From NCBI GenBank assembly GCA_003254905.1, contig QANU01095819.1, forward strand, positions 491,650-555,649: DNA of 64,000 nt, in the 5' to 3' direction. Within the stretch, counting starts at the first letter, position 1; each line of letters opens with the position of its first letter. Below the pieces are notes generated by a model, which had not been told where the DNA came from, made no database searches, and saw only the letters and a program-made list of their open reading frames with translations. The stretch comes from Nissolia schottii. Its lineage: Eukaryota > Streptophyta > Magnoliopsida > Fabales > Fabaceae. Below are positions 11,201-24,004 of the stretch, in pieces. The translations under genes were made by a program, and so were the position numbers.

Positions 11201-14010
11201 ACTTTCCTTCTTTTGACGGCAGTTGATGTACTACTCCTATAAATTGGTTGCTGGGTTGGTAAGTTTGCCAATTTTAGTAGTTTTAATGATATGATTAAAG
11301 TATTTTTAATTTTATGTAAGTTCATTAAGAAAGCAATCTTGTGAAAGCTGCTAATTCTCTGACCAATGGTTGGGGTTTGTACTCTTGATTGCTGGTTAAA
11401 TAAATTATGGTAACGTGGTGCATATCTGAAGTAGTTCTTCTAGACAAGAAATAGATTAATGTTTTTGAAGCACGAAATTTCACTTTTATTTATGTAGTTA
11501 AAGTGATTAACTCTACCCTGAAATTTCTGAAATCACTCTTAACCTCAACTTGTTTGAATCCTAATATTGGGATAAAATTTGTCTGTTCCTCCTATCTATT
11601 CAGTGATGATACAATATACAGATATCATCCTCCACAATGTATTATTCTCAGCTTGCTGGTCTGTGTTCATCACTTTTGAGCTTTTGCTTAAACTAGTATC
11701 TTCTGAAATAACATCTTGAGTCAAGCCTCTAATCTAGAGAGATCAAAGTTAAAACTTGTGATAGTTGTTACAACTTACAACTACATATACCATTCTTATT
11801 GTTACATATCTGTATCTCAATACACTTTCTCCATTGTCATCATAAGTATTATATTGATGAGGTTCATAATTGTTGCTGAATCCAAATAGTATTTTTCTGT
11901 TAGTCAAAGCTATCTTGTAATTCGTTGAAGAATCTGAGGTAGGTGACTTAAAATAATTTAACACCTGGATTTTCCAAACTACTAAGGACAAAAAAGATAT
12001 TATTGCTCCCCTACTTGTATTTTTCCTTCATGAAATTATGTAGTTTCAAAGATTTATTCCAATGTTATTATTTCTCATCCAGCTGCATGCCAATGGTTTG
12101 GCAGGTTGAGAAGGTTGATCCAACAATGGTGCTCATCACTGAGGGTGGAATAAAAAATCAATCTGCTTCTAATAAGATTTGTGATTATACCACTTCTGGA
12201 AAAGACATCGAAGAAGAATTTGCTCTGATTGCAAATTATTCTTATTCAGATACTGAGAAGCTCCATATTCTGTTAGATTCAAAGGGGGAGGCATTGTCGC
12301 AAACTGCCCTCACTGCTCTTAGACAAAAGAGGAATGAGCTGGTAAAAACCTGTTCATTGCTTATCTTAATGACAAGAATATTCAATGAACTTAACAGATA
12401 TGATTATCTAGATCATTTACACATTGGTTATTTATCTTTAACTGGAGCAAATACAGAAATAAATTTTTTGCTTGTCACCACAATTTATTAGCTTACCATT
12501 CTACTCAAATTGGCTTCCTCATTATTTGAATGGTGAAAAGCTCTCTGTATTTGCATTTATCTTAGACTTAGTTTCTGTTTGCAGACTTTTCAGCAGCGCA
12601 TGATAGAGGATGAGATTGCTCTATGTGATCAAAAAATTCAGAGAATTTTAACTGGTTTGTTTTCCTTTACTATTGTTTGCCCTTTCTTTTTTACTTTTCA
12701 TATCCTGGTGTCTGCTTCTGTCAGTAAGATTTTCTTCTTCATTAATCTTCATTCCTTTTAACTACGTTCATTTTATAATAAATTTTCTCTTCAAGTTTCA
12801 AACAAGTTCTTGAGCAGATATGATACTGGTTTAGGACAGTGTCCTAAGACAGTGATTATTTGCTTCTTATTGGCATTAACTAGACTGTTTGTGTTTTCTT
12901 GACAAAGTAGGTGGGGGAGGTGATTTGGAACTAAAGATAGAATCCATTATAGAATGCTGTAATGATAAATGGGTTGGAAATCAAGGAAGGATGTGCAGAA
13001 ATCTTGAGGATCAATGCTTGCCTCCATGTATTAAGATGAAAAGTTTGGCAGAGGCTGTTCTCATAACGCGAAGTTCATTGCAGGCAAGACATGTTCTAAT
13101 TAATTACCAGTTAGTAATTAACATTCCAATTTTTATTGTGAATATGCCTTGTTTGAAAATATGTTATGTTGTGATTGGTGTTTGTGCATTAAAATGCTTA
13201 CTGAATTTATGAATTTGAGTAAAACAGGGGAGAGTGCTTTAGCAAATATGTGATGTGTTATCAAATTACATTAATTCTATTTAGTGCGGATCCCATGAAT
13301 GTTGCCAGTGTTATTTTGCGCAGGGGAGGGTGTGGAAGAATAATTATCTATGCAAAGATTTTCTCAGAGAATAAATTCTACTTGTTCTCAACAATGTCAC
13401 TCAGATAATATTAGTGATTGATTACATTTTCGGAAACGTACATATTTTTTACTATATAATAACAAAATTTGCTTAATTTTAGTTTCCAAGTAAATGACTA
13501 AATTGAGTAAAGCTACTTTTTATTTTGTGCTGTTTACATTTTAAAAGCACCTTGGTATCTCCGTTCTGTGACATTTTTATCTTTTATTGCATGACATTCT
13601 TTACTTGCATGTATATTGATTTTATTTGCATACTGGTATATACAAGTTAGTCAGATCTCTGTTTAATCTTGCAGGAACTAGACAGTGTGTGCTATGAAAA
13701 TAATTGGATCCTGCCAACTTATCGTGTATCTCAATCTGATGGTAAGTCCTGTAATTTAGATGTACAGTCCAGGAATCGTATCATGCAGTGCACCATTCAG
13801 TTGTTTATATCCATGTTGAGGAATCATGTACCTGACTTGCATATAAATTTATTGAGTGAAGGTGGATTCCAAGCCGATGTAACCGTCAAAGGACTCAACT
13901 TTGAGTGTTCGTGTGGCGGCAACCGGTGTTCTGATCCTCGCGAAGCAAGAGAATCAGCTGCTGCTCATATGTTGACCAACTTAACAAGTATGCAAAAATC
14001 GGGCCAGTAG
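8250..14010 (+). CDS. Uncharacterised plant protein with C-terminal double-stranded RNA-binding-like domain
   Basis: Nine coding exons: 8250-8369, 8866-9388, 9804-9954, 10460-10570, 10799-11162, 12105-12341, 12585-12654, 12911-13083 and 13675-14010 (2085 nt, 694 aa). Phases agree throughout, provided the eighth intron is GC-AG (CAG|GCAAGA at 13084). The N-terminal ~230 residues are mostly helical in pattern (for example VVLLYNYYHRKQHPE), followed by a basic stretch RKKRKI that could be nuclear targeting. Residues ~280-375 are acidic/polar and probably disordered. A predicted coiled segment near residues 475-530 (ALRQKRNEL, MIEDEIALCDQKI) follows. Residues 584-694 look like a dsRBD: YENNWILPTYRV, then an insertion of about 40 residues, then GGFQADVTVKG and REARESAAAHML. 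I do not know its function; RNA binding is inferred from the last domain only. Confidence 0.85.
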
Positions 14011-14693
14011 TATTGGCTCGTGTTGGAAGCGTAGAATATGCAAACTTTCTTGATTTATGCCTTCCGTTGGTGTTTTTGATTGCTCCCTTCAGAGTTAAGA
14101 GTATCAAAGAAACAGCAGTTTTCATATATTTATTTTCATATATATATATATATATATATAAATATGGCAGCTGGTATAATTGCTTAGTCCTGTTTAAAAT
14201 ATAAATTTATATTTGGAGTAATGCTATGGTGACAACTAAAGTGAACAACTTTGGAACAACCATACACAAAGGTGTTTTGATTGTTATACTATTATTTCTC
14301 ATCATATTATGCACATATGCGATCATCATTTCTTGTTTCTGGTTGTTGATTGCAATTGTAGTTCCATGACCTAGCTGACTTCTGCAAATTTTCCATGCCG
14401 GTAGACTTTGCCATATAATGGCCATAGACATTTGATCTTATTTTCCTGTAGTTCCATATTTCGGTACAAGTAATAAATGGACATTCCACCATACACCGAT
14501 ATGTACCACTCTGGATTTTAGGAAAAGGAAGATGAAAGATGCTTATACTAGAAATAAAATTGAATTTATAGAAAAATATCCCGACTCTACAAATTCTTTC
14601 AAAATCCTTTCCTCTTTGTTATTACTACTTTCGGTCTGGAGGGGAGGGGAGGGGAGGGGGGAATGGAGGGGAGAGGAAAGGAAAACTCAGCCA
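14011..14693. other. Convergent 3' region with G-rich tract and AT microsatellite
   Basis: This spacer separates the stop codons of the dsRBD gene and the BRAT1-like gene. It contains (TA)n at about 14142-14160 and a plus-strand purine tract of repeated GGGGA at 14638-14684, immediately beyond the BRAT1-like stop codon and therefore inside its likely 3' UTR (C-rich in that transcript). No further gene is supported. Confidence 0.6.
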
Positions 14694-17600
14694 TCAGAAA
14701 TTTGCATCATCCTTTACAAATTTTGACAAAAAGCTCAAAACCAAGCTCTTATGATCATCATTTGTTCCTTTACCTTTGGTTTCAAATACGCCCTTCATGA
14801 TTCTTGCGTAGAGCCTTTCAAGCTGTGGAATGCTGTAATTGTCACTACGCTCAACAAAAAGCTGCTTGACAGAGTCCATTCTTGTTGAAAATTCGCCATC
14901 TGACATTGCGGCAACTTTGAGAGTCCTACCATCAACAGGGCCACTTAAACAAGTTCCATCAACTGAAGTCAGTTTCCGCCTTTCATAAGTTATGCAATTG
15001 GCCAGACGTTTCTTGATAGACTTAGATTGTAAAGGATCTTGTCCCGACTTGGCTACTGCTAATCAAACCCAATTTTGCAAAAAAAACAACCACCATTATA
15101 ATCAGTATTTGAATAACAAGTTTACGGGTAAAAGGAAAACGGTAAACAAGCAATTGATCATTGGAAATCAAGCTACAAGCATAATCATGCCTACAAAGTG
15201 CATAACAAGCAAAGACTGGCAGCAAAGTATATAGATGCCTGACTAATGTAGCAATCACGATTATCATACCTCACACCCATGCTTATGTCATGAGATTCAG
15301 GATAAAATATTTACTCACTTCCATCTTCCATCATTGCTCTTCTTAATAAAGATAACTTTTAGATATTTCAAAATCATTATAGCTAAACACCATTAGTACT
15401 AGGTACCAATGACCCTTCTAGATACCATAACTTTACATTGAGAAATAATATACATACTGGGAAGGCCATCTATACCTCCCTGTGCAACATCAGAACTCCT
15501 TTTATTCTGCTTCAATGCTTCATAGCTCTGATCCACATGAACCTCTGGTTGGATATTACGAAGTCGAGCACTCATTCTAGTGGCAGTTCCAATCTGTACA
15601 ACAGGAGTACTAGGGAATGTAGAAAGCCCTAACTCATCAGAAAAATGAATTGGGCCACCTTGGGCAGCAATCTTGTCAGAGTATGCAACCAATGCTGGAT
15701 CTATCTGTGAGAGCATCCCATGCACCTGAGAATAGTATGAGAAAGATGAGGAGCATTTTCTAGACGCTAGTCAGTGTAAAAACTCCAGTGCAAAACCAAG
15801 CACAAAAGGAAGTTTATTTACCGCATCACGGAGCTCACAAGCTCTACTGACAATCCGAGTGCCATTGTAATCCTCGCCATTGTAAATCTAAGTTGGGAAC
15901 AGCAGAGTGGATCAAATTTGGAAAATAAGCATTTTCAACTAATTACATTCATGGGACATGTAACACATGTTCACGGGACCATGAAACTTACGATAACTAA
16001 TCATTTTTTACTCATCACAAGAATAGACATCGGATTGGACCCAGCCAAGAAAAAACTTACACCACAGGACACATACCTTTGCATTAGAAACAATAAGATC
16101 AATGTCCTGAAGGAATGCAGAACGTGTAATATACTGGCTATTATCAACACGCTGTAACATGGTAGCCATGTCCATTGGGTTCTGGATAACTGAGCGATAG
16201 TTAGGAGCATCTTCATCTGAGACTGGATAATGGAAGACATTAAATCGTTTGTCATATAATATCCTGTGATAGGGAAAGAAGAGACAGTCAGAGAGAGGAG
16301 CTTAATGCATTCAATTAAAGATGTCAATGTCCCAAAAGAAGCCAACAAATCATTTATTAAGCATAGCTTGGTTGTACTTGGCTTAGTTACAATAGGAAAA
16401 ATAAGATTAACAAGGAAAAATAAGAAATTTTCCAGTTGTAATTAAAACAGATCCGATAAATATGACAGTTACAGTACAACATTGGTGTATATGTATTGAA
16501 AACTTGGTGAACAAACAAAACCAGTCTAACACTTAAGGATCATCCTGCAACAATGTAATTGGAAGTAACAATTTAAGACATCCATACACCAAGAACAGGC
16601 TGGGAGCTTTAGAAAAAAAAAATGTTGTGTGTTGTTTAGACCTCTAAGAATTGGATTTCACATGATTGGTGAACTTATTAAAGAAATAAAAATAAAACAA
16701 ATGTTATGGCCAGAAATTACAGATTGAATGAGATAATATCCTTAGAAACAAAGTAGTTTAGCAATAATGCATCAAGCAGTCAACATTTCAAACTGTAGAA
16801 AGCACACAAATAAACCTCCCAAGCTGTTGACATACCGGTTACAAACATCTCTAAGGCACATTCGCAATTTGCGAAGTGCATGTTGCTCAGCTTCCACCTG
16901 AGCTTTAAGTTCAGACACCTTCGGACCAATTGACAGTTTAGGTGCCTTGGGAAGTTCAGAAAGAAATTCTGCATCCTGGGATTTCTTGCTAGTTCCCTCA
17001 GAAAAGACAGACAAAACAGCTTCTACTAAATGATTGAAAAATAAAGCCCTATCATTGGTTGATGGCATGTTCACTAGATAACTGTTCACAAGGGTAAAAA
17101 GGCCATGAGAATACCAGAAAGAAAAATCAAGGCATGAAAAAACATATTTCAAATTTAAAGAACATCTTATCAATATTATCTGAAAATACTTGTTCTTGAA
17201 TTCCATTTCCCACCATACAAAGCAACCCATTCAGATCAGATCAACTGAAAATGGCCTATGTGTTCAACAAGAGAAAAACACTTTGCTTCGGAACTAAAAT
17301 CAATGACTTGTAACTACATTTAACTCTTAACATACACTGAACGGTGAGGGAAAACTGAAATAGGCTCTTCATCAATCTCAGCAAGCTGGACAGAGGATGT
17401 CCCAAGCAGTATGATAGGCAAGTCAGATGGCAATTCTTCCAGTAAAGTTAGGAGAACAGCCCTGAGCTGTTCATGTGCCTGAAATATTATCAAATAAATA
17501 AAACTCAGGCAGCATTAGAGCAGCAACACAAAATTAGAAAACCTGACTGAGTGAGATTAAATTTGGGCACGCAGGTTCTGTTCATTCAGCAATACATAAT

Positions 17601-20600
17601 TACAGAACTAGGGTATATACTCACAGTTTCCCACCACACATCAAACTGTGGTAAATAAAGAATTGATGGTGTTGTTCTTCTAGCTTCACCAAATATATGA
17701 ACCAATGCCTCCTCTGGTGTTTTTGCACTCGGGTCAGAAAGAAGAGATGAAAGACCTAATGAATGAACAGGAAATTTTTCCAGTTCATGTAAAACTGCAG
17801 GCCCAATATGGTCCTGTAAACTAAAGTAGTAAGTATATTTAGTCTTTGGTTACTGTAAAAACAAACTTAAGGTTCCAGGATAATTACCAGCCCAGTACCA
17901 ACACTGCCACACAGTAGAAGTCTAGGTCGATACACAAGTGGAATAGCAGATCCACAGGAAAGCATTGAAAGTTTAGTTAATTCTGATGCAACTGAAACTG
18001 GAGGGAAAATATCAGATATAATACTCATGGCTATCTCTAGATGTCTACGAAGACATGGTTGAACTATCAGAGACAATGGCCTAGAGTGCACAATCGCACC
18101 CCTATGAGCAGCAGGAGTAATTGTAGACATTGCTTCAATGAAGTGATGCTTTTCAACCGTGACTGAATCGACATCTATGAGAAATTTGTCATCACTTGTA
18201 TAAACCTGCGGATATTTTTCACGGAAGGCGCGAATAGCTGCTTCAGTACAGAGGGCCTTTAGGTCAGCACCACAATATCCTACACAGCTAGCTGCAAGTT
18301 CCTTTTTTAGTTCCTCTGAAGGACAACGTTTCCACTTGCGTGTATGAATGTCTAATATTTCAGCACGCGCATCACAACCAGGCAAGGGAAAGTTAAATTC
18401 ACGATCAAATCTACCAGGGCGCCGCAAGGCTCCATCAATAGCATCAACCCTGTTGGTAGCTCCAATCAGAACTACTTGTCCACGAGAATCAAGACCATCC
18501 ATCAAAGCAAGCAACGTTGACACAATGGAATTGTGAATCTGCTCTTGCTTGCTAGACCTCACAGGTGCAAGTCCATCGATTTCATCAAAGAATATAATTG
18601 AAGGTTGATTCCTTTGTGCTTCCTCAAAGAGTAGCTTCAATTGTCTTTCGGCCTCACCAACCCACTTGCTTAGCACATCGGCTCCTTTTCGCATGTAAAA
18701 GCTGACCTTCTGGCCAGATTTTGAAGCAGCACAAGCCAAAGCTCTCGCAATCAAGGTTTTCCCTGTGCCCGGGGGACCACATAATAAAACTCCCCTAGGT
18801 GGAGTGATATGATAATTTGCAAAGAAATCAGGATACAGCAATGGAAAGAAAACCATTTCCTTCAGAGCATCAATATATTCAGAGAGCCCCCCTATATCAT
18901 CAAAACTGACACTATCGTCAACCTGTAAGGGTTGGATATCTGCCCCTCCCTTAGAGCTTGGTCCAGCAGTTTGAATCCCAGACGTCAAGGTGGCCAAAGC
19001 ATCTCCCTGATGACCCCAACCTGAGGCAGCAAGATTTAATCCCCAAGCAGTTGTTCCATGCACATCCAATCCTCCAAAAAGCCAAGGTGGGCTAGAGCCA
19101 CTACCACCATGACCCCATGGAAAAGCAGGGCCTTGGTCTAACTCATCCACAAGAATGGAGTCGTCGGAATCTGCACTCCTTGCTGATCGACGACGCTTAT
19201 GTATTCGTGATCCCGCCTTCCTTACATCCCTGTTGAACTTAGTACCCATTCCTTGACGTAGCACTCTCCGCGGAGATCTTGGTCGGGCCTTACCTTCCCC
19301 CATAGAGAATCTGCGAACATCGGCACGATTACGAAGATCATAATGCCTTCTTCCATCCTGCTTTTCTTCACCCTCTTCATCATCACCATCTTCACTGCCT
19401 TCATCCTCGGCATCCCCTTTAATCTCATTCTTACCATCATCTGCTTCATTCCCATTTTCTGTTTCATGCCCAACCTTCTCTTCTGAAAGTTCCTTTTCAT
19501 CATTTGATGCTGCAATTATTTGTTCTCTTACAGCAGCCCTCGAATAACGAGGTCGTAGACCTTCACGGTAAGGGGTTGATTTAGGCTCCACAGCTTTATT
19601 GCGCTTAGGAGACATTATCTCATACTGGCTGACACTATTGTCAATCTGTTTTCTCAGTGATTTATATGCAGGTATCTAAAACAATTACAAACCTTCAGCC
19701 CCAATGACATGGAATCCAAGCTTAAACAAGAATTTTAAATTAAATAGATTACAAACCTCACCATTAAGTCTTCATCGTCAGCACCAGAGCTGTCAGTGTA
19801 ATCTCTAGGGTTTACAATCCTTCTCTTCCTAGTTGAACGTCGAAGATTGGCAAAGCCAGACTGTGAATGAAGAAAAGATGACGCATCACAGGAATTTAAA
19901 ACATCCCGTATCATTAATTTTTTTTTCTAAGTAGCTTTTAGATTATTATATCAATTCATCAAAAACAATTCGTTGCATCTAGCAAAGTCGTATTAAAGGA
20001 AAAAAAAGGCGAAAAAAGGGAAAAAAATATTGTATACAATCATGTCCATTGAAGGTGAGCCTTGACGCAACGGTAAGATTGTTGCCTTGTGACCTAGAGG
20101 TCATGGATTCAAATCCTAGAAATAGCCTCTCCGCTTGCAAGGGGTAAGACTGCATACATCTACCTTCCCCGGACCCCACCAGGTGGGAGACTTGTGCACT
20201 AGGCTGCCCTTTTATACAATCATATCCATTGAAGCAAAGATTGATTATCGTCGTGCCCATCAGACAACATCCACAACTTCAGCAACAGGTAGAAGTATGT
20301 GCACCATGGAAAATGCTTTCCAGCCAGAAAACTTGCAAAAAATTGTTTGCCTGAATGATGTAGAAAGATGTGAAATCAACATCTCAGATTTTTCAAACAC
20401 CCATGATTTCCATCTAGCCACTCAAAATTTGCCACGTGTGCCAATTGTATCTAGCAAAGCTTCTTCCAGCAAACATTCAGGCCGGGTAGCATGACTCATG
20501 CACTATACACAGATTAACATTATATACGAACCACATTTTCAAGCAGATTTATTTGGCTTTCTTTTACACATCAATACTATACAGCATCTAATTATTATTA

Positions 20601-21867
20601 TTCACTCTGGTGGATTCTTTTCAAAGGGATAACCAAAATTGTCATGCCATCCAATAGATGGCAATGCTAGAATGCTCCATTTTATTTTTAAAAAAAAGGG
20701 CTATAAAGGAAACTATTTCATCTTTATATGTAATTACTTTTTTATATAAAAAATAAAATAAAAAATTATCACAGGAAAGGAAAGAAGTATAACAAAGGAT
20801 ATTATTGGAGCACAAAGATTCCAAGCAATGTCACAAATCATGAAGCCAGTAAAGATGGTTAGTTGTCTTCAAAAGTCTGAAAACACGAGTTATGCACATA
20901 ATAAGAAAGAAACTTGAGAGGTTGAAAAATCTAAAAGACCATTGTGTATAATTCTATAAGTACCACTGTCCAAACAAAAGTCCTCACATTAGAATTAGGA
21001 TGGCTTTAAAACTTGAAGAGAGGAGAATAGGGAAAAAAAATATTGAACAGGAGGCCTGCAAATTTAAAGCCGGGCGAAGGATTTACAAATATAGGAACCA
21101 GATGGATCCAAGGATCAAATCCAGAAGGCAAGAAAAGAAGAACGGTGGAATTCATCCAAGCTACCAAATAAGCAAGCAGGTTCAGCAATTCCTCTATCAT
21201 TTGGATTCCCAAAAAGGAGGATGTTGTAAGCAACACACAAACCTAACAAAATATAAAAATAAATTTTTGGTCTTCAATGCAAAGCTGAAAAACTGAAATG
21301 AAGCAGGAAACGATCAGCAAAAGCAACACCTTAATAAGTAGTTCATTCATGAATGGCTTAACCTACTAGATAACTTTTACTTAATATCTTCACTTGTTGT
21401 CAAGAACCAAGCAAACACAAATCAAAAACCAAAAACCAATTTTGATGAATAATGAGTTTCAAGAATCATTGCACTGATATAATTCACATAATTCAATAAT
21501 TGACAGAACAAAAACTTTCATGTGACACCCACTTTATGTCACAATGATTTCTATAAAGAAGCCATGCAACTTAAACAATAAAAAAAAGCCATCCGAATCA
21601 ACAATTATGATGCTTGAACTTATTTGAAATGCGGATACATACCTTAGCATATGAATCTTGCACATGCCAATACCCAGGATGCAACCTCTTGGCAATCCGT
21701 GAGGCTGCTGCCCTTTTCTTGTTCTTGCTTTTCCTGTTGCACATAACATTTGAGTTGTAATAAAGGTATGGTCGGCCACATAGGTTTGGCGTTGTCCTGA
21801 TCCTATTGCTGGTGCGCAATTTCCCAGAAACAGGGCCATTCACTTGGCCCGGTCGTTTCAAACACAT
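14694..21867 (-). CDS. BRAT1: BRAT1/ATAD2-type AAA ATPase with bromodomain
   Basis: Nuclear chromatin factor; Arabidopsis BRAT1 binds acetylated histones and counteracts silencing at methylated loci with partner BRP1. Exons in transcription order: 21867-21643, 19860-19762, 19675-17888, 17813-17625, 17478-17336, 17081-16836, 16263-16077, 15887-15822, 15725-15458 and 15058-14694 (3576 nt, 1191 aa). The N-terminus is basic, followed by an acidic tract. AAA1 is complete: Walker A GPPGTGKT (about residue 407), Walker B IIFFDEID, sensor GATNR and RPGRFDRE. AAA2 begins near residue 690 with GSVGTGLDHI, which lacks the Walker Lys/Thr, as in ATAD2 relatives. The bromodomain (about 890-985) has the acetyl-lysine-binding Asn in IYN (about 962). 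The last intron ends in a tandem TAGCAG acceptor that could add or remove one residue. The 1.8-kb second intron contains a SINE. Confidence 0.93.
20033..20234 (+). mobile_element. tRNA-derived SINE (Au-like) with 22-bp target duplication
   Basis: The SINE covers 20055-20212 and lies in an intron of the BRAT1-like gene, in antisense orientation. It opens GTGAGCCTTGACGCAACGGT, contains an A-box-like GACGCAACGGTAAG and a B-box-like GGATTCAAATCC, and ends in a short T run. The flanks TATACAATCATGTCCATTGA.. (20033-20054) and the copy at 20213-20234 differ at one base in 22, an excellent target duplication. The sequence resembles the plant Au SINE family (from memory). Low divergence of the duplication suggests a fairly recent insertion. 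Confidence 0.9.
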
Positions 21868-22499
21868 GGAAGAGTACTATATCCCTCGATCAGAAAATTC
21901 CAGAATCAGCATACTTCTCTCCGTAAGCTGCACCTGCAAAAATCAGCAGAGTATACAGCATTACAAATATCAGAAGACTCGTCAGTACCTAAAAAGCTCA
22001 TAAGCTTAACCAAAACACAAACATAACCCCGCAGCAAGCATGCCACATATATCTAATTAAATTGCAATTTCTCCAAAAATAAAAAATAAATATAAAGTTG
22101 GACAGGTTAGGCGCCAAAAATAGGAAGAACAAAAAAAAAAAAAAACACCAAATCAAGACACTAACATTCCATCAGTAATTGAGCACGGAAAAAGTGTGTG
22201 CAAGTATCAGAGCGCATTAATGCTATAATTGCAAAGCGAGGAATTGAAAGAGCAACAAAGAGGTGAAAAAAAAAAAAGACATCGCATTGCGTAATTTTCA
22301 CACTGATCATGAAAATAGAATGAAAGAGGGAAAAAAAAAAGGGAAAGGCAATGCATGCAGAAGAACAAGCGAAGTTCAGCGTAATCAGAATCGGAAAAAG
22401 AAAGGAGTAATTGGAATGGAATGGAACCGAACCTGATCGTGGGAGCTGGCTGGAATGGAATGGAATGGGACTTAGGGTTTCCCTGTTTCCCAATATACA

Positions 22500-24004
22500 T
22501 AATACTGATTTTTGATTTTGAGAGAGAGAAAGAGGTTTAAGGAATTGAGTGAGCTTTTGCCTCTATTTCTATTTCTTCTTCTTCTTCTTCTTTTCTGCAC
22601 CAAACTCCCAAAACCGTTTGTTTGGAGCTATATACCCCCGACCAGTAGCTTATTAGCTACGAGTAGAGTACAGCCTCGGACACGTACAAGACCCGTATCA
22701 CAATCCGTGGGGTCCCAACTTCACTTGACTTCCCACTCCGTACTTATTTTATGCCACACTATCTGCCACTAAATCAAAATTTTATTCAATACAATAAAGA
22801 ATTTATTTTATGAGATTAATTTTTATTATTGTAAAGTGATTCAATTAAATCTTTTGTTATATATAATTTTTTAACGAGTGAGAGATAAAATTAATTATTT
22901 ATATTAGTGTGTTAATATTTAATTGGTTGACAATATAAAAACATTTTATACTATAAATAGATAGAGATTAAATTCTTGTTTCATTATGTAAAAAAAAAAA
23001 GAATATTTGTTTCATGTGTTTTCTCTTTAGGGGCAAAATATTATTGAAAACTTTAGCTAACTTACATAGTATCCCAATTTTTTTTAAAAAAATAGATATT
23101 GAATATTTAAAGTTTGTATATGAATATTTTACTGAAAATTTTAAAAAATTAATATCAAGATCTTATGTTTAAATATCAACGTAATTTATGCATTCTCTTT
23201 TGAGATGGGATATTGAGACAATCATCATGTCTTGTATGCCACTATCAAATACAACTTTATCTTTATGTGCAGTATCATTTCTGTCTCTGCTGTCATTGTA
23301 TTTTTTGTCTTTAAGACATTTACCGAAATCTTACGGGCTCAAGCCCTTCCTCAAAGGTCGAAAAGAAAAGGAAAAAAAAACATAATTTTAACATTTTGAA
23401 ATTTAATATTTTTATATCACGTGATTATTTTTTCAACATGAAGTCACGATATTCATAAATAGCTTGGGGTTAACTTTAATATTGTTAAAATTTAAAATGA
23501 ATTCTATTTTCTTTGTGTGCACTATTCAGGAGTATCGTTTGAGGCGTTTATTCCCATTGTTTCCTTTTTGTTGTTACTCTATCATTGTTGGTGTTAAATC
23601 ATGTGATATAAGATACTTGAATAGTTTAGATCAGGGTTTATGTTGACTTTCTAAGCCGCACCATATTCTTCATTGGGTGCTTATGATAGCATTTGATTTT
23701 ATCATCATTGAAGAAAAAGGAGGAAAATACACACCTACACAGTAATAAAAGTGGTAACGAAAATCTTTATTCCTAAAAAAATTCCCTTTAAATATAGACA
23801 AATATTACGAAAATTTATAGACATAATCACACATTTTTCTGGGAAGAGACCCCCCCTCCCTCATTAAAAAAAAAAGTGACTCTCCTGCACATTTCACGCA
23901 CTTTGGGCATGAATGGTAGAAACCATCTAAAGTAACGACGTGTGTGTAGTTTACCGTCGACTCAAAGAATGAAAAAATGGCATCTATTGCAATATCTTTT
24001 AGTT
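22500..24004. other. BRAT1-like upstream region and downstream spacer of EFR3-like gene
   Basis: Positions near 22160-22500 hold the likely 5' leader of the BRAT1-like gene, with GGAATGGAAT repeats (about 22410-22470). A CTT microsatellite lies at 22572-22593. From 22780 to 23950 the sequence is AT-rich. I see no gene, RNA or bounded repeat there; a plus-strand frame at 23977-24186 is only the antisense of the next gene's last exon. Confidence 0.5.

Noticed and set aside
14214..14440. Possible MITE end (GAGTAATGCTATGGTGACAACT)
   Set aside because: No matching inverted end or target duplication could be found.
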